A DNA stretch of 64,000 nt from Hyphomicrobiales bacterium (GTDB lineage Bacteria > Pseudomonadota > Alphaproteobacteria > Rhizobiales > Rhizobiaceae): positions 62,001 through 126,000 of the forward strand of contig UCMT01000003.1 in NCBI GenBank assembly GCA_900473795.1, given 5' to 3'. Position numbers and translations under genes: made by a program. The notes under the pieces were generated by a model. That model worked only from the letters and a program-made list of their open reading frames with translations, was not told where the DNA came from and searched no databases. Of this stretch, positions 17,976 to 26,377 are shown piece after piece (positions within the stretch are counted from its first letter, which is position 1; every line of letters starts with the position of its first letter).

Positions 17976-18914
17976 TCAGGTCCAGGCGTAGCGGACGATG
18001 TGGAAGAAGACGGGGGCGGCGAAGATGAGGCTGTCGGTGCGGTCGAGCATGCCACCATGGCCTTCGATCATGTGCCCCCAGTCCTTGACGCCACGGTCGC
18101 GCTTGATGGCGGACGCGACAAGACCGCCAAGAAAACCCATGATACAGGCGATCCCGGCCAGGACACCGGCCTCGAGCGGTGAAAATGGCGTCAGCCAAAA
18201 GAGCGATGCACCGAGCAGCGACGCGCTGCCGATGCCGCCGATCAAGCCTTCCCATGTCTTCGAGGGCGAGACGTTGGGCGAAATGCGGTTTCGGCCAAAC
18301 AGCTTGCCGAAGATATACTGCAACACGTCGCTGCCCTGCACCGTGGCGATCAGGAACGCTATCAGCAGCAGTCCGCGGCCCTCGTTGCCAGGGATCTCCA
18401 GCGTGACCAGCGCCGGGACGTGGCTGACACAATAGACCGACAGCATCAGGCCCCATTGCTGCTCGGAAATCCGTTCAAGGAACCGCGATGTGTCGCCCCA
18501 GAGTGCCGCCAGTGCTGGCATGGCGAGAAAACAATAGACCGGGATGAAGATCGAATAGAGGCCGTACCAGTTGGTCCAGACGAGATAATATTGCAGTGGG
18601 ATGACGATCAGGAACATGCCGATCAGCACCCAGTGATCGCTGCGCCGCGTGTGGGTGAGCGTCACATATTCGCGCAGTGCCGCAAAGGAAATCAGCGTGA
18701 AGAGGATGATGACGCCGCTTCTGCCAAAGACGAAAGCGAGCGAGATGGCAGCGACCATGACCCACCAGGCACGGATACGAGCGTTGAGGTTGAGGAGGGT
18801 CGAGGAGGTCGGCTTGCTGCTGCGCCATGTGAGGATGCCGGAGACGAGGCTGGCGGCACAGAGGACGGCGATCAATCCGATAAACAGCCTGTAGATGTCG
18901 GCCATCAGCGCCAT
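17976..18914 (-). CDS. CDP-diglyceride synthase-like protein (YnbB-type CdsA)
   Basis: A 312-residue integral membrane protein with about eight hydrophobic segments. The C-terminal signature of phosphatidate cytidylyltransferases is complete: SAIKRDRGVKDWG followed by EGHGGMLDRTDS, with all charged residues. The SPSKTWEG motif is also present. It should make CDP-diacylglycerol or a CDP-activated relative from CTP and phosphatidate. It is last in the leftward operon after PlsC and overlaps it (start at 18914 or 18905, the latter giving TGATG). The combination with YnbA-, YnbC- and YnbD-like genes points to a dedicated lipid pathway rather than the housekeeping enzyme. Confidence 0.87.
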   Translation of the reverse strand: MALMADIYRLFIGLIAVLCAASLVSGILTWRSSKPTSSTLLNLNARIRAWWVMVAAISLAFVFGRSGVIILFTLISFAALREYVTLTHTRRSDHWVLIGMFLIVIPLQYYLVWTNWYGLYSIFIPVYCFLAMPALAALWGDTSRFLERISEQQWGLMLSVYCVSHVPALVTLEIPGNEGRGLLLIAFLIATVQGSDVLQYIFGKLFGRNRISPNVSPSKTWEGLIGGIGSASLLGASLFWLTPFSPLEAGVLAGIACIMGFLGGLVASAIKRDRGVKDWGHMIEGHGGMLDRTDSLIFAAPVFFHIVRYAWT

Positions 18915-19561
18915 GCTCCATTGGTAGGCTTGAGATCGAGGAGCGCCTGTCGGGCGCGGTGAAGGAAAAGCGTGCGGTCTTCGTCTGGCTCAACGGCGAT
19001 CGGCGCGCCGAAAATCACCCGGCACAGCAGTGGCACCGGCAGCAACATTCCCTTTGGCAGAACCCGCGACATGTTCTCGATCCAGCAGGGCACGAGTTCG
19101 ACACCGGGACGGGCAACGGCGAGATTGTAAAGACCGGACCGAAAGCGCAGCAGCGGGTCCTCGCTCATGTTGCGCGTGCCTTCGGGAAAGAAGATCAGCG
19201 ATTGGCCGTCATCCAGTGCCTTCAGCATGATTTCCAGCGGGTCCTGTGTCCGTTCCACCCAATTTCGCTCGACAAGGACGGTGCGCAGCAGGTCTTCCGC
19301 CATGACGCGGCGAATCCGGTTGCTGCGCCAGTAATCGGCGCCGGCTACAGCCCGTGTGCGGGCGCGTTCCTCGGGTTCGAGACACGAGGCAAGCAGGATG
19401 AAATCACCGTGGCTGGCGTGATTGGCGAAATAGATCCTCTGGTTTTGCGAAGGCCTTGTGCCCAGCCATATCGGGATGACGCCCGTGATGGCGCGGGCAA
19501 GGCCCGCCAGGCACGCGCCGGCGAGCGATTGCATCAATGGCCTGTGGTCGATATTCAGCAT
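18905..19561 (-). CDS. 1-acyl-glycerol-3-phosphate acyltransferase-like protein (PlsC family)
   Basis: A 218-residue acyltransferase with the catalytic NHASHGDF motif (HX4D, about residues 46-53) and the FPEGTRN motif (about 119-125). The start at 19561 is chosen because it overlaps the stop of the upstream gene; an earlier in-frame ATG would extend far into that gene. It probably acylates lysophosphatidate, or another lysolipid made by this cluster, giving the substrate for the CdsA-like neighbour. Confidence 0.85.
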   Translation of the reverse strand: MLNIDHRPLMQSLAGACLAGLARAITGVIPIWLGTRPSQNQRIYFANHASHGDFILLASCLEPEERARTRAVAGADYWRSNRIRRVMAEDLLRTVLVERNWVERTQDPLEIMLKALDDGQSLIFFPEGTRNMSEDPLLRFRSGLYNLAVARPGVELVPCWIENMSRVLPKGMLLPVPLLCRVIFGAPIAVEPDEDRTLFLHRARQALLDLKPTNGAWR

Positions 19562-19995
19562 AGCGGCTGCCCGTCGGTCGCATCGAGCAGAAGGATGGCG
19601 AAAAGCACAAGACAAACGGCCAGCACAAAACGCTGCTGCCAGACGATGCGGCGCGATCCGGCAATCCGTCGGTCGAGCCCAGGCGGTGCGGTATCGGGCG
19701 TGCGAAGCCCCATACGTGACAGCACGTCATCGATAGCGGCGAGCCCTGCCGCTTCGGTCTCATGGCTCGACGCAAGGCGAAACAGCAGGGCGTCGAAGAG
19801 CAGGTGGATCGTCAGTGCGAGGACGATGAGGCCGAACGCGACCAGGAGGAGCCAGCCGAGCGGTGAAGCGAAGCCTTGATACCCCGCCGTGATCGGCCCG
19901 AGGATCAGTGGCAGCAGGGCTGTCAGCCCGCACGAGATCGCATTGCGGCCGAGATTGCGCGCAGCCGCGGAGGTTGTCGTCTTCCACTGCGTCAT
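19555..19995 (-). CDS. Small membrane protein of the lipid cluster, unknown function
   Basis: A 146-residue protein with three predicted membrane segments (about residues 20-40, 43-65 and 115-135) and a soluble stretch between the last two. It overlaps the PAP2-phosphatase gene upstream (ATGA) and the PlsC gene downstream, so it is embedded in the operon. I recognise no family. Position suggests an accessory subunit of the lipid-synthesis machinery. Confidence 0.65.
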   Translation of the reverse strand: MTQWKTTTSAAARNLGRNAISCGLTALLPLILGPITAGYQGFASPLGWLLLVAFGLIVLALTIHLLFDALLFRLASSHETEAAGLAAIDDVLSRMGLRTPDTAPPGLDRRIAGSRRIVWQQRFVLAVCLVLFAILLLDATDGQPLC

Positions 19996-21320
19996 TGCAG
20001 GCCCTCCGTCACGGCATGGATGGTATCCACGGGCAGGTGAACACGGCGCCCCGCCCGCTCGATCAGCCGCAGTGCTTCGGCTGGATTGTCGCAACGTCGG
20101 CTGATGAGCAGCCAGCGCGCGACGACGCTGGCGCTGCGCTGGAAACCTAGCGCACAGCAGACGAGCACCGGTCCCTGCTGGCGCACAGCCTCAACGAGGT
20201 TGGCCGCTGCCCGCGTCTGGGCCTTGTCGAGGGCCGTAAGATCAAGCGTGGGGAAGCTGTACCAGCGCGCGACGGTGCCGCTTGGGCGCTGGAGTTCGCC
20301 GGTCATGTCGATCACGGTGACAAAACGGTTGGCCTCGCGGCGATGCGGAAAACGGCCGAGATGGACGCCGTCGGCGATCACCACCGATGCCGGCATCCGC
20401 CGGGTCCAGAGCCAGCTGTTGATGAGAGCGCCGAGGCGGTAGGGCGCCAGCAGCCAGCGGCTGGCAAGCGTGGCGCGGCCGCCGGCGCGCTTCTGGAATA
20501 TCTGCGGGCCGGCGCCAAAATATCCGACAGCAACGATTGCCAGGGCAATGGCCGGCCAGAGAAAAAGAAGTGCCGCGGCCGAGAGAGGCGTGCAGAGCGC
20601 TGCAAGACAAAGACAGGCGACGGCACCGCACAGATAGTAGATGCCGAGACGGCGTGACTTTGGATCGCCGGTCGCTGCGAAATTCGCCAGAGGCGAACCG
20701 GCATCGCGCGGAAAAAGCCAGGCGGCAAACAGGCCGAGCAGCATGCCGGTCGGTATGTCGATGACATGATGCTGCCACGTGGTCAGCACGGAGGCGCCGA
20801 TCAGGAAGCACCAAGCGTGCCAGAGAAGCCGCGCCTTCCGCGGCAGCCGGTCGCGCAGATGGTCCCAGATGACCACCAGAAGCGCGATATGCAGCGACGG
20901 CGCCTGGTTGAACGGCTTGTCGAAGCCGCCAAGGACGGCGAACATGAAACCGGGCAGGCCGCTTGTTTCCGGCCGCACGAAGATCGCTTCGAGCGGAAAG
21001 GCGATAAAGCAAGCGACGGCAACGATCTGGATCGTCAGATAACGCCTTGCGAGCGTATCGACATCGCGCGGCGTCGTGTTGATGAACAGGCAGAGCGCAT
21101 AGAACAGATTGATCGACCAGTACGGAATGATCGTCCATTCGAGAAACGGAATGGCGCTTTCCCATGCGAAGGCAACATTCGGCACGTGGGTGCGTTGCGA
21201 TGCCAGCCAATTGGCACCGCCATAGCTCAGATAGAAGAACGGCGCCAGGAAGGCGAGCCACAGAGCCGCCCGCTTCAGGACCGGCGCTGCCTGGGAAAGA
21301 GTGGAACGTGCCTCCGCCAC
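19992..21320 (-). CDS. PAP2-like membrane phosphatase fused to dual-specificity phosphatase (YnbD-like)
   Basis: A 442-residue two-domain protein. The N-terminal half (about residues 15-290) has multiple membrane helices and a PAP2/inositol-phosphorylceramide-synthase-type site: PSLH near residue 141 and HHVID near 182. The C-terminal domain (about 315-442) is a dual-specificity phosphatase with an intact CX5R loop (CALGFQRS). This is the architecture of E. coli YnbD. It likely dephosphorylates a lipid phosphate such as a phosphatidylglycerophosphate- or phosphatidylinositol-phosphate-like product. The GTG start has GAGGG upstream. Confidence 0.85.
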   Translation of the reverse strand: MAEARSTLSQAAPVLKRAALWLAFLAPFFYLSYGGANWLASQRTHVPNVAFAWESAIPFLEWTIIPYWSINLFYALCLFINTTPRDVDTLARRYLTIQIVAVACFIAFPLEAIFVRPETSGLPGFMFAVLGGFDKPFNQAPSLHIALLVVIWDHLRDRLPRKARLLWHAWCFLIGASVLTTWQHHVIDIPTGMLLGLFAAWLFPRDAGSPLANFAATGDPKSRRLGIYYLCGAVACLCLAALCTPLSAAALLFLWPAIALAIVAVGYFGAGPQIFQKRAGGRATLASRWLLAPYRLGALINSWLWTRRMPASVVIADGVHLGRFPHRREANRFVTVIDMTGELQRPSGTVARWYSFPTLDLTALDKAQTRAAANLVEAVRQQGPVLVCCALGFQRSASVVARWLLISRRCDNPAEALRLIERAGRRVHLPVDTIHAVTEGLQ

Positions 21321-21329
21321 GCTTTGCCC

Positions 21330-23108
21330 TCAGACTCTCTCGGCCAGCGAGACGGTGAAAATGCCCCACTGGTCGATGCGCTGCTCGATCTTGCGGAAAC
21401 CGGCTGCGGCGACCAGCTGGTCCATTTCCTCCTGCGTCCGCCGCCGCATGACCCACGCCTCGCCGCCGCGGTGGGAGGTCAGCGCGCGGGCGATCATCTC
21501 GAGCTGGGGATGCCATGGCTGGTTGGTGTAGATAAGCAGACCACTGGGCTGCATCGCGCGGGCGATTCCATTGAGCGAAGCGGCGATCATCGCATTGTCG
21601 GAAAACAGCTCGTAGAGGCCGGAGACGATAGCGAGATCCGGGGCCGGCGTGATCGCGGCCAGCCCCTCTCCGTCAAAGGCATCCTGCTGGCGGAAGCTCA
21701 CGAAATCGCTCAGTCCACGTTCGGCGATGCTTTTGCGGCCGGCATCGACGTTGATGGGGGAATAGTCCTGCAACCGGGCACTATCGGGACGCACGGCAGC
21801 CGTCTCGATGGCATCAAGGACATAGCGACCGTGCCCGGCCGCTATGTCGAGCATATGGGTGCTGCGGTCGGCTGTTTTCAGGCGCTGCAGCGCGCGGTCG
21901 ATCAGCTCCTGCAGGTGCAGCTTGCGCTGCCGGATGCCGCGCCAGCCGATCGCCTCGAGGAACACCTTGTCGATCAAGCGCCCGACGGGACCGAGCCCGC
22001 GCGGCTTGTTCTCGTAGACGTAATCGAGCGTCGAGCCGGAATCAAAGCCGGTCTTGACCCCGGTCTTTATGCCTTCGGACACCAGGGCACCGATCTTGAT
22101 GTTGAGGCGGCTGAGCGCCCAGTAGATGCCACGTGGCGACGTCACGTCCAGCGGGCTGGCGAGCCGGTCGGCCTCGTCCTTTGTATAGCCCTGGACATGG
22201 GCGGTGCGAAGGTCGACAGGCACCCGGGGCTCGGCGAAACGCGCTTCGATAAAACGGTGGACCTCGGCGAGGGCGATCGCGCGGTCCTTTTCGCCAAGCG
22301 TGTCGTGGTAGAAGCCGGCAAGCACATGCCGTTCCTTGATGCGACTGCCGAGATTTTCGTAAAACCGGTGCTGCGGCGCGTGCCGCACCACCCAGTCGCT
22401 GCCGGAGATCAGCAGCTGGGTCGGAACGGTGATGGCGCGGGCGTCGCCGACGACGCGACCTGCCGCCTCATAGAGCTGCAACAGGATGTTGGAGGCAATC
22501 GGCCGCGTGATCAGCGGGTCGGATTCGAACGAGGCGATACGCTCGGGGTCATGGGTCAGGAACCTCGCCTTGACGTAGGAATTGACGAAGAACGTTCCTT
22601 TGACCTTTTCCCAGAGCGCGATGCCTTCCTTGGCAAATGGCACATAGAGCTTGACGCTGAAGGCCGGCGAGGCCAGCACGAGCGCACGGACCGGCGGCGC
22701 ATAGTCGTGCACCCAGGTTGCGGCCAGCACCGCGCCGACGCTCTGCGCAATGACGGCAATGTCTTCGACGGCAGTGCCGCTTGTCTCGCTGACATGGCGC
22801 ACGAAGCAATCGAGATCACGCGCCGAGGCGGCAAAGGATGGCGAATAACCGCGCTCTCCGGGCGAGCGCCCGTGGCCGCGCGCATCCCAGGCGTAGAAGG
22901 CAAAGTCATCGAGGCCGAGCTCGGTGGCGAGATGGGCGACTCGGCCGCTGTGCTCGTGGCCGCGATGGAGAAGAATGATTGCGCCCTTCGTGACAGCGCT
23001 CGTCGAAGGCCACGTCCGATAGAAGAGCCGAGTGCCGTCATGCGACTCGAATTCGGAATCATGTGTTGGTCTGGCCGTTGGGCGCCCACTCTCTGCAGTT
23101 TGCAGCAC
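21330..23108 (-). CDS. Alpha/beta hydrolase fused to SAM-dependent methyltransferase (YnbC-like)
   Basis: A 592-residue fusion. Residues about 20-290 form a monoglyceride-lipase-like alpha/beta hydrolase (LLHRGHEHSGR oxyanion region, catalytic Ser in AQSVGA, late His in GFYHD). Residues about 330-592 form a class I methyltransferase with the SAM-binding motif MLDIAAGHGRY. The GTG at 23108 is preferred because TTGGAGA lies just upstream; this gives a length near that of E. coli YnbC, whereas a further upstream start adds 45 unrelated residues. It may trim and methylate a lipid head group or acyl chain. It is first in the leftward operon, divergent from the CDP-alcohol transferase. Confidence 0.82.
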   Translation of the reverse strand: MLQTAESGRPTARPTHDSEFESHDGTRLFYRTWPSTSAVTKGAIILLHRGHEHSGRVAHLATELGLDDFAFYAWDARGHGRSPGERGYSPSFAASARDLDCFVRHVSETSGTAVEDIAVIAQSVGAVLAATWVHDYAPPVRALVLASPAFSVKLYVPFAKEGIALWEKVKGTFFVNSYVKARFLTHDPERIASFESDPLITRPIASNILLQLYEAAGRVVGDARAITVPTQLLISGSDWVVRHAPQHRFYENLGSRIKERHVLAGFYHDTLGEKDRAIALAEVHRFIEARFAEPRVPVDLRTAHVQGYTKDEADRLASPLDVTSPRGIYWALSRLNIKIGALVSEGIKTGVKTGFDSGSTLDYVYENKPRGLGPVGRLIDKVFLEAIGWRGIRQRKLHLQELIDRALQRLKTADRSTHMLDIAAGHGRYVLDAIETAAVRPDSARLQDYSPINVDAGRKSIAERGLSDFVSFRQQDAFDGEGLAAITPAPDLAIVSGLYELFSDNAMIAASLNGIARAMQPSGLLIYTNQPWHPQLEMIARALTSHRGGEAWVMRRRTQEEMDQLVAAAGFRKIEQRIDQWGIFTVSLAERV

Positions 23109-23314
23109 GGTCTTCTCCAAATTCTGGTTGGCGGGATGACTTGCAATCCTTGGCGGGAATAGTGAGTTGTTTTCATTGCAAAAGTCTAGTTGCAAAGTAA
23201 AGTCCTTGCCGAGAACCGACGTGAATTGTGGCCCTCCTCGCACGTACGACGATCTGCAACTCGCCCGAATCCAGGATAGGCTGTTCGGACGCCAGGGAAA
23301 TACACCGAGGTAGC

Positions 23315-23926
23315 ATGTCTGTTTATCAATTGAAGTCCCGATTTCAGACTATTCTTCGCCCTCTGGTGCGCTCCCTCGCGGCACGCGGTATCACCGCCAA
23401 CCAGGTGACGGCCGTTGCCGCCGGCGTCTCGGTTGCGCTCGGCCTTTTCCTGAGCCTCGCCCTGCACCCGCACTGGTTCCTGCTGGTGCCTGTATGGTTT
23501 CTCCTGCGCATGGGCCTCAATGCCATCGACGGCATGCTCGCTCGCGAACATGGACAGAAGAGCCTTCTCGGCGCGTATTTGAACGAGATCGGTGACATCA
23601 TATCGGATGCCGCCCTTTATTTGCCGTTTGCACTCATCGATCCGACCGGGATGTTGCCAGCGATGGCTGTTATCCTCCTTTCGGCACTGACGGAATTTGC
23701 CGGAGTTTTGGGCCAGGCGGTCGGCGCGAGCCGGCGATATGACGGGCCGCTTGGCAAGAGCGACCGAGCCGTGTTCTTCGGCGCGCTCGGCGTCTTCGTC
23801 GGGCTTGGCGGCACGTTTGCAGCATGGACCCCGTGGCTTTGGGCGGTGGTGATCCTGCTTCTCCTGTGGACGATCGTCAATCGTGTCACGGCGGGCATTC
23901 GTGAGGCTCAAGCCCAGGCCGGATAG
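23315..23926 (+). CDS. CDP-alcohol phosphatidyltransferase (YnbA-like)
   Basis: A 203-residue membrane protein with about five or six helices. The CDP-alcohol phosphatidyltransferase motif is present in a variant form: NAIDGMLAR ... GAYLNEIGDIISD, with Asn where the first and third of the four motif Asp residues usually stand. From memory, E. coli YnbA has the same Asn residues, so this is a subfamily trait rather than decay. The enzyme should transfer a phosphatidyl group from CDP-diacylglycerol to an unknown alcohol. It diverges from the YnbC-like gene across 206 bases. A ribosome site (GAGG) precedes the ATG at 23315. Confidence 0.85.
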   Translation: MSVYQLKSRFQTILRPLVRSLAARGITANQVTAVAAGVSVALGLFLSLALHPHWFLLVPVWFLLRMGLNAIDGMLAREHGQKSLLGAYLNEIGDIISDAALYLPFALIDPTGMLPAMAVILLSALTEFAGVLGQAVGASRRYDGPLGKSDRAVFFGALGVFVGLGGTFAAWTPWLWAVVILLLLWTIVNRVTAGIREAQAQAG

Positions 23927-23958
23927 CCGGGCGCGATGCCCCGGGGAACCCTTTTCTC

Positions 23959-24894
23959 TCAACGTGTTGGCTCGTCCGACTGTTCTGCATTCGATCGCTG
24001 ATCCTGCTCAGGAGTGACCTCCGCAGCAAGCCACGTGCGAAATGCGCTGAGCGGCGGATAGTTGGCGCGCGATTGCGGCCAGACCAGCCAGTAGGAGCCG
24101 GACCCCCGGACCGATCTTTTGAGAAGTGGAACAAGGCGCCCCTCCTTGAGTTCGATCTCGGCGAGATAGTCCGGAAGAAGGGCCACACCGAGCCCGACAA
24201 TGGCGGCCTGTGTCATGGTCGCAAATTGGTCGAACAACATGCCTGCGATATTCGGCGGTTCGATGCCTTGCGCGGCAAACCAGGTTTTCCAGGCATCGGG
24301 CCTTGTTTCCAACTGCAGCAACGGCAATCCGGCCAAATCATGGGCGCTGTCAACCGGATGACGGGCGAGCAGCGTTGGCGCAATGCAGGCGGTCAGCCGT
24401 TCTTCGAACAGCTTCATATGGCCAGCGTCGCGCCAGTCGTCGGTGCCGAAATGAATGGCTGCATCAAAGCTCTCGGCGGCAAAATTGAACCGCTTGAGGC
24501 GGGTTGCGAGATTGACGGTCACGCCGGGGTGCTTCACGAGGAAATCCCCGAGCCGCGGCGCCAGCCATCGGGTGCCGAAGGCCGGCAGGATCGCAAGGGA
24601 CAGAGACCCCCCGCCTGGATTGGCGGCAAATTCCATGCTGCCCCGCTGGAGAAGGTCGAGCGCTCGAGTGACGTCCCGGCCATAGGCCTGTGCGGCCGCC
24701 GTCGGAATGAGCTTTTGCTTGTGACGCTCAAACAGCGGTCGCCCCAATTGCTGCTCAAGATTCTGGACCAGACGGCTCACGGTGCTCTGCGTCAGATCGA
24801 GTTCGCGCGCTGCAGCAGCGGTTGAGCCTGTTCGCAACACGGCTTCGAAGGCGGACAGCAGACTGATCGAAGGAAGAAAACGGCGCGGGCGCAT
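23959..24894 (-). CDS. LysR-family regulator (GcvA-like), divergent from glutaryl-CoA dehydrogenase
   Basis: A 311-residue LysR protein. The N-terminal helix-turn-helix is STAAAARELDLTQSTVSRLVQNLE (about residues 23-46) and the periplasmic-binding-like effector domain begins near 95. The long WLAPRLGDFL and final PPLSAFRTWL segments are typical of the GcvA group. It is transcribed away from the dehydrogenase at 25009, with a candidate LysR box in the shared region. It likely activates that gene in response to an intermediate of lysine, tryptophan or glutarate breakdown. Confidence 0.87.
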   Translation of the reverse strand: MRPRRFLPSISLLSAFEAVLRTGSTAAAARELDLTQSTVSRLVQNLEQQLGRPLFERHKQKLIPTAAAQAYGRDVTRALDLLQRGSMEFAANPGGGSLSLAILPAFGTRWLAPRLGDFLVKHPGVTVNLATRLKRFNFAAESFDAAIHFGTDDWRDAGHMKLFEERLTACIAPTLLARHPVDSAHDLAGLPLLQLETRPDAWKTWFAAQGIEPPNIAGMLFDQFATMTQAAIVGLGVALLPDYLAEIELKEGRLVPLLKRSVRGSGSYWLVWPQSRANYPPLSAFRTWLAAEVTPEQDQRSNAEQSDEPTR

Positions 24895-24902
24895 GCTATC
24901 CT

Positions 24903-24917
24903 ATGCATTTTATGCAT
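24903..24917. promoter_or_regulatory. Probable LysR box between regulator and glutaryl-CoA dehydrogenase
   Basis: Two ATGCAT hexamers (24903-24908 and 24912-24917) are separated by TTT. They contain a T-N11-A arrangement (T at 24904, A at 24916), the hallmark of LysR sites. The pair lies 9 bases from the regulator start and about 90 bases from the dehydrogenase start. Confidence 0.55.
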
Positions 24918-25008
24918 GAAGTTACGTCTAGATAGGGTTTTTCGCCCCAAACAGCAATCGCTATGTACATAGGAAAGCCACTTCACACTCTTCTCCGAGG
25001 GAAAATCC

Positions 25009-26220
25009 GTGTCTGCCAACCATGACAAAAGCGCTTCCAAAACCAGCACATTTGCCTGGAACGACCCGTTCCTGCTTGACGACCAGCTTTCCGAGGAAGA
25101 ACGGATGATCCGCGACTCCGCGGCGGCTTTTGCTGCGGCCGAACTGCTGCCGCGCGTGCAGGAAGCTTATCTCAATGAGCACACCGATCCCGAGCTCTTT
25201 CGGCTCATGGGCAAGGCCGGCCTGCTTGGCGTGACGCTGCCGGAGAAGTACGGCGCGGCCAACGCCAACTATGTCGCCTATGGCCTCGTCGCGCGCGAGG
25301 TCGAGCGTGTCGATTCCGGTTATCGCTCGATGATGAGCGTTCAGTCCTCGCTCGTGATGTACCCTATCTATGCCTATGGCTCCGAAGCTCAGCGTGACAA
25401 ATACCTGCCTGGCCTCGTGTCGGGCGAGCTCATCGGCTGCTTCGGCCTGACCGAACCGGACGCCGGTTCCGATCCCGGCGGCATGAAGACCCGCGCCGAG
25501 AAAATCGACGGCGGTTACCGCCTGCGCGGTTCCAAGATGTGGATTTCGAACGCGCCGATCGCCGATGTCTTCGTCGTCTGGGCCAAGTCGGAAGCCCATG
25601 ACGGCAAGATCCGCGGCTTCATCCTCGAAAAGGGCATGAAAGGCCTGTCAGCACCAAAGATCGGCGGCAAGCTGTCGCTGCGCGCCTCGATCACAGGCGA
25701 AATCGTCCTGGACGGCGTCGAAGTCGGCGAAGATGCGCTGCTGCCCGGCGTCTCCGGCCTTGCCGGTCCCTTCGGCTGCTTGAACCGCGCTCGCTACGGT
25801 ATTTCGTGGGGCGTGCTCGGCGCCGCCGAGGACTGCTGGTTGCGCGCCCGCCAATACGGCCTCGACCGCATCCAGTTCGGCAAGCCGCTAGCCGGCACGC
25901 AGCTCTTCCAGAAGAAGCTCGCCGACATGCAGACGGAAATCGCCCTCGGCCTGCAGGGCAGCTTGCGCGTCGGGCGCCTGATGGACGAGCACGCATTCGC
26001 CCCGGAAATGATCTCGATCGTCAAGCGCAACAACTGCGGCAAGGCGCTTGATATCGCGCGCCAGGCCCGCGACATGCACGGCGGCAACGGCATCCAAATC
26101 GAGTACCATGTCATGCGCCACGCGCAGAACCTGGAAACGGTCAACACCTATGAAGGCACGCATGACGTCCATGCGCTGATCCTCGGCCGCGCGCAGACCG
26201 GCATCCAGGCGTTCTTCTGA
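25009..26220 (+). CDS. gcdH: Glutaryl-CoA dehydrogenase
   Basis: A 403-residue acyl-CoA dehydrogenase. The GCDH-type N-terminus ([18 protein letters not shown]) and [17 protein letters not shown] are present. The catalytic Glu is residue 382 in [17 protein letters not shown], the usual GCDH position. The enzyme oxidises and decarboxylates glutaryl-CoA to crotonyl-CoA, passing electrons to ETF. The start is GTG at 25009. It is a monocistronic unit under the divergent LysR protein. Confidence 0.93.
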   Translation: MSANHDKSASKTSTFAWNDPFLLDDQLSEEERMIRDSAAAFAAAELLPRVQEAYLNEHTDPELFRLMGKAGLLGVTLPEKYGAANANYVAYGLVAREVERVDSGYRSMMSVQSSLVMYPIYAYGSEAQRDKYLPGLVSGELIGCFGLTEPDAGSDPGGMKTRAEKIDGGYRLRGSKMWISNAPIADVFVVWAKSEAHDGKIRGFILEKGMKGLSAPKIGGKLSLRASITGEIVLDGVEVGEDALLPGVSGLAGPFGCLNRARYGISWGVLGAAEDCWLRARQYGLDRIQFGKPLAGTQLFQKKLADMQTEIALGLQGSLRVGRLMDEHAFAPEMISIVKRNNCGKALDIARQARDMHGGNGIQIEYHVMRHAQNLETVNTYEGTHDVHALILGRAQTGIQAFF

Positions 26221-26268
26221 CGGGCGGCGCGGGCACGATCTCTCCTTGGACTGCAAACAGTCAACCTG

Positions 26269-26302
26269 CGCGTCTGGCCGGTCAATGGGCCGGCCAGACG
26301 CG
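26269..26302 (+). terminator. Terminator-like hairpin after gcdH
   Basis: A perfect 13-bp GC-rich stem (26269-26281 with 26290-26302) has an 8-base loop. It lies between the converging dehydrogenase and ferredoxin-reductase genes and can serve both directions. No T-tract is evident. Confidence 0.6.
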
Positions 26303-26377
26303 AGAGCTAATCAGAGTTGAGGCCTTGGAGGATTAAACGGTCCGGCCTTGCCGCTGTGGCTGAAGGTTGAGCACATA

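Noticed and set aside
20766..23162. A 798-residue + strand frame.
   Set aside because: It is antisense to the YnbC- and YnbD-like genes, which have complete domain motifs. No motif is seen in the antisense product.
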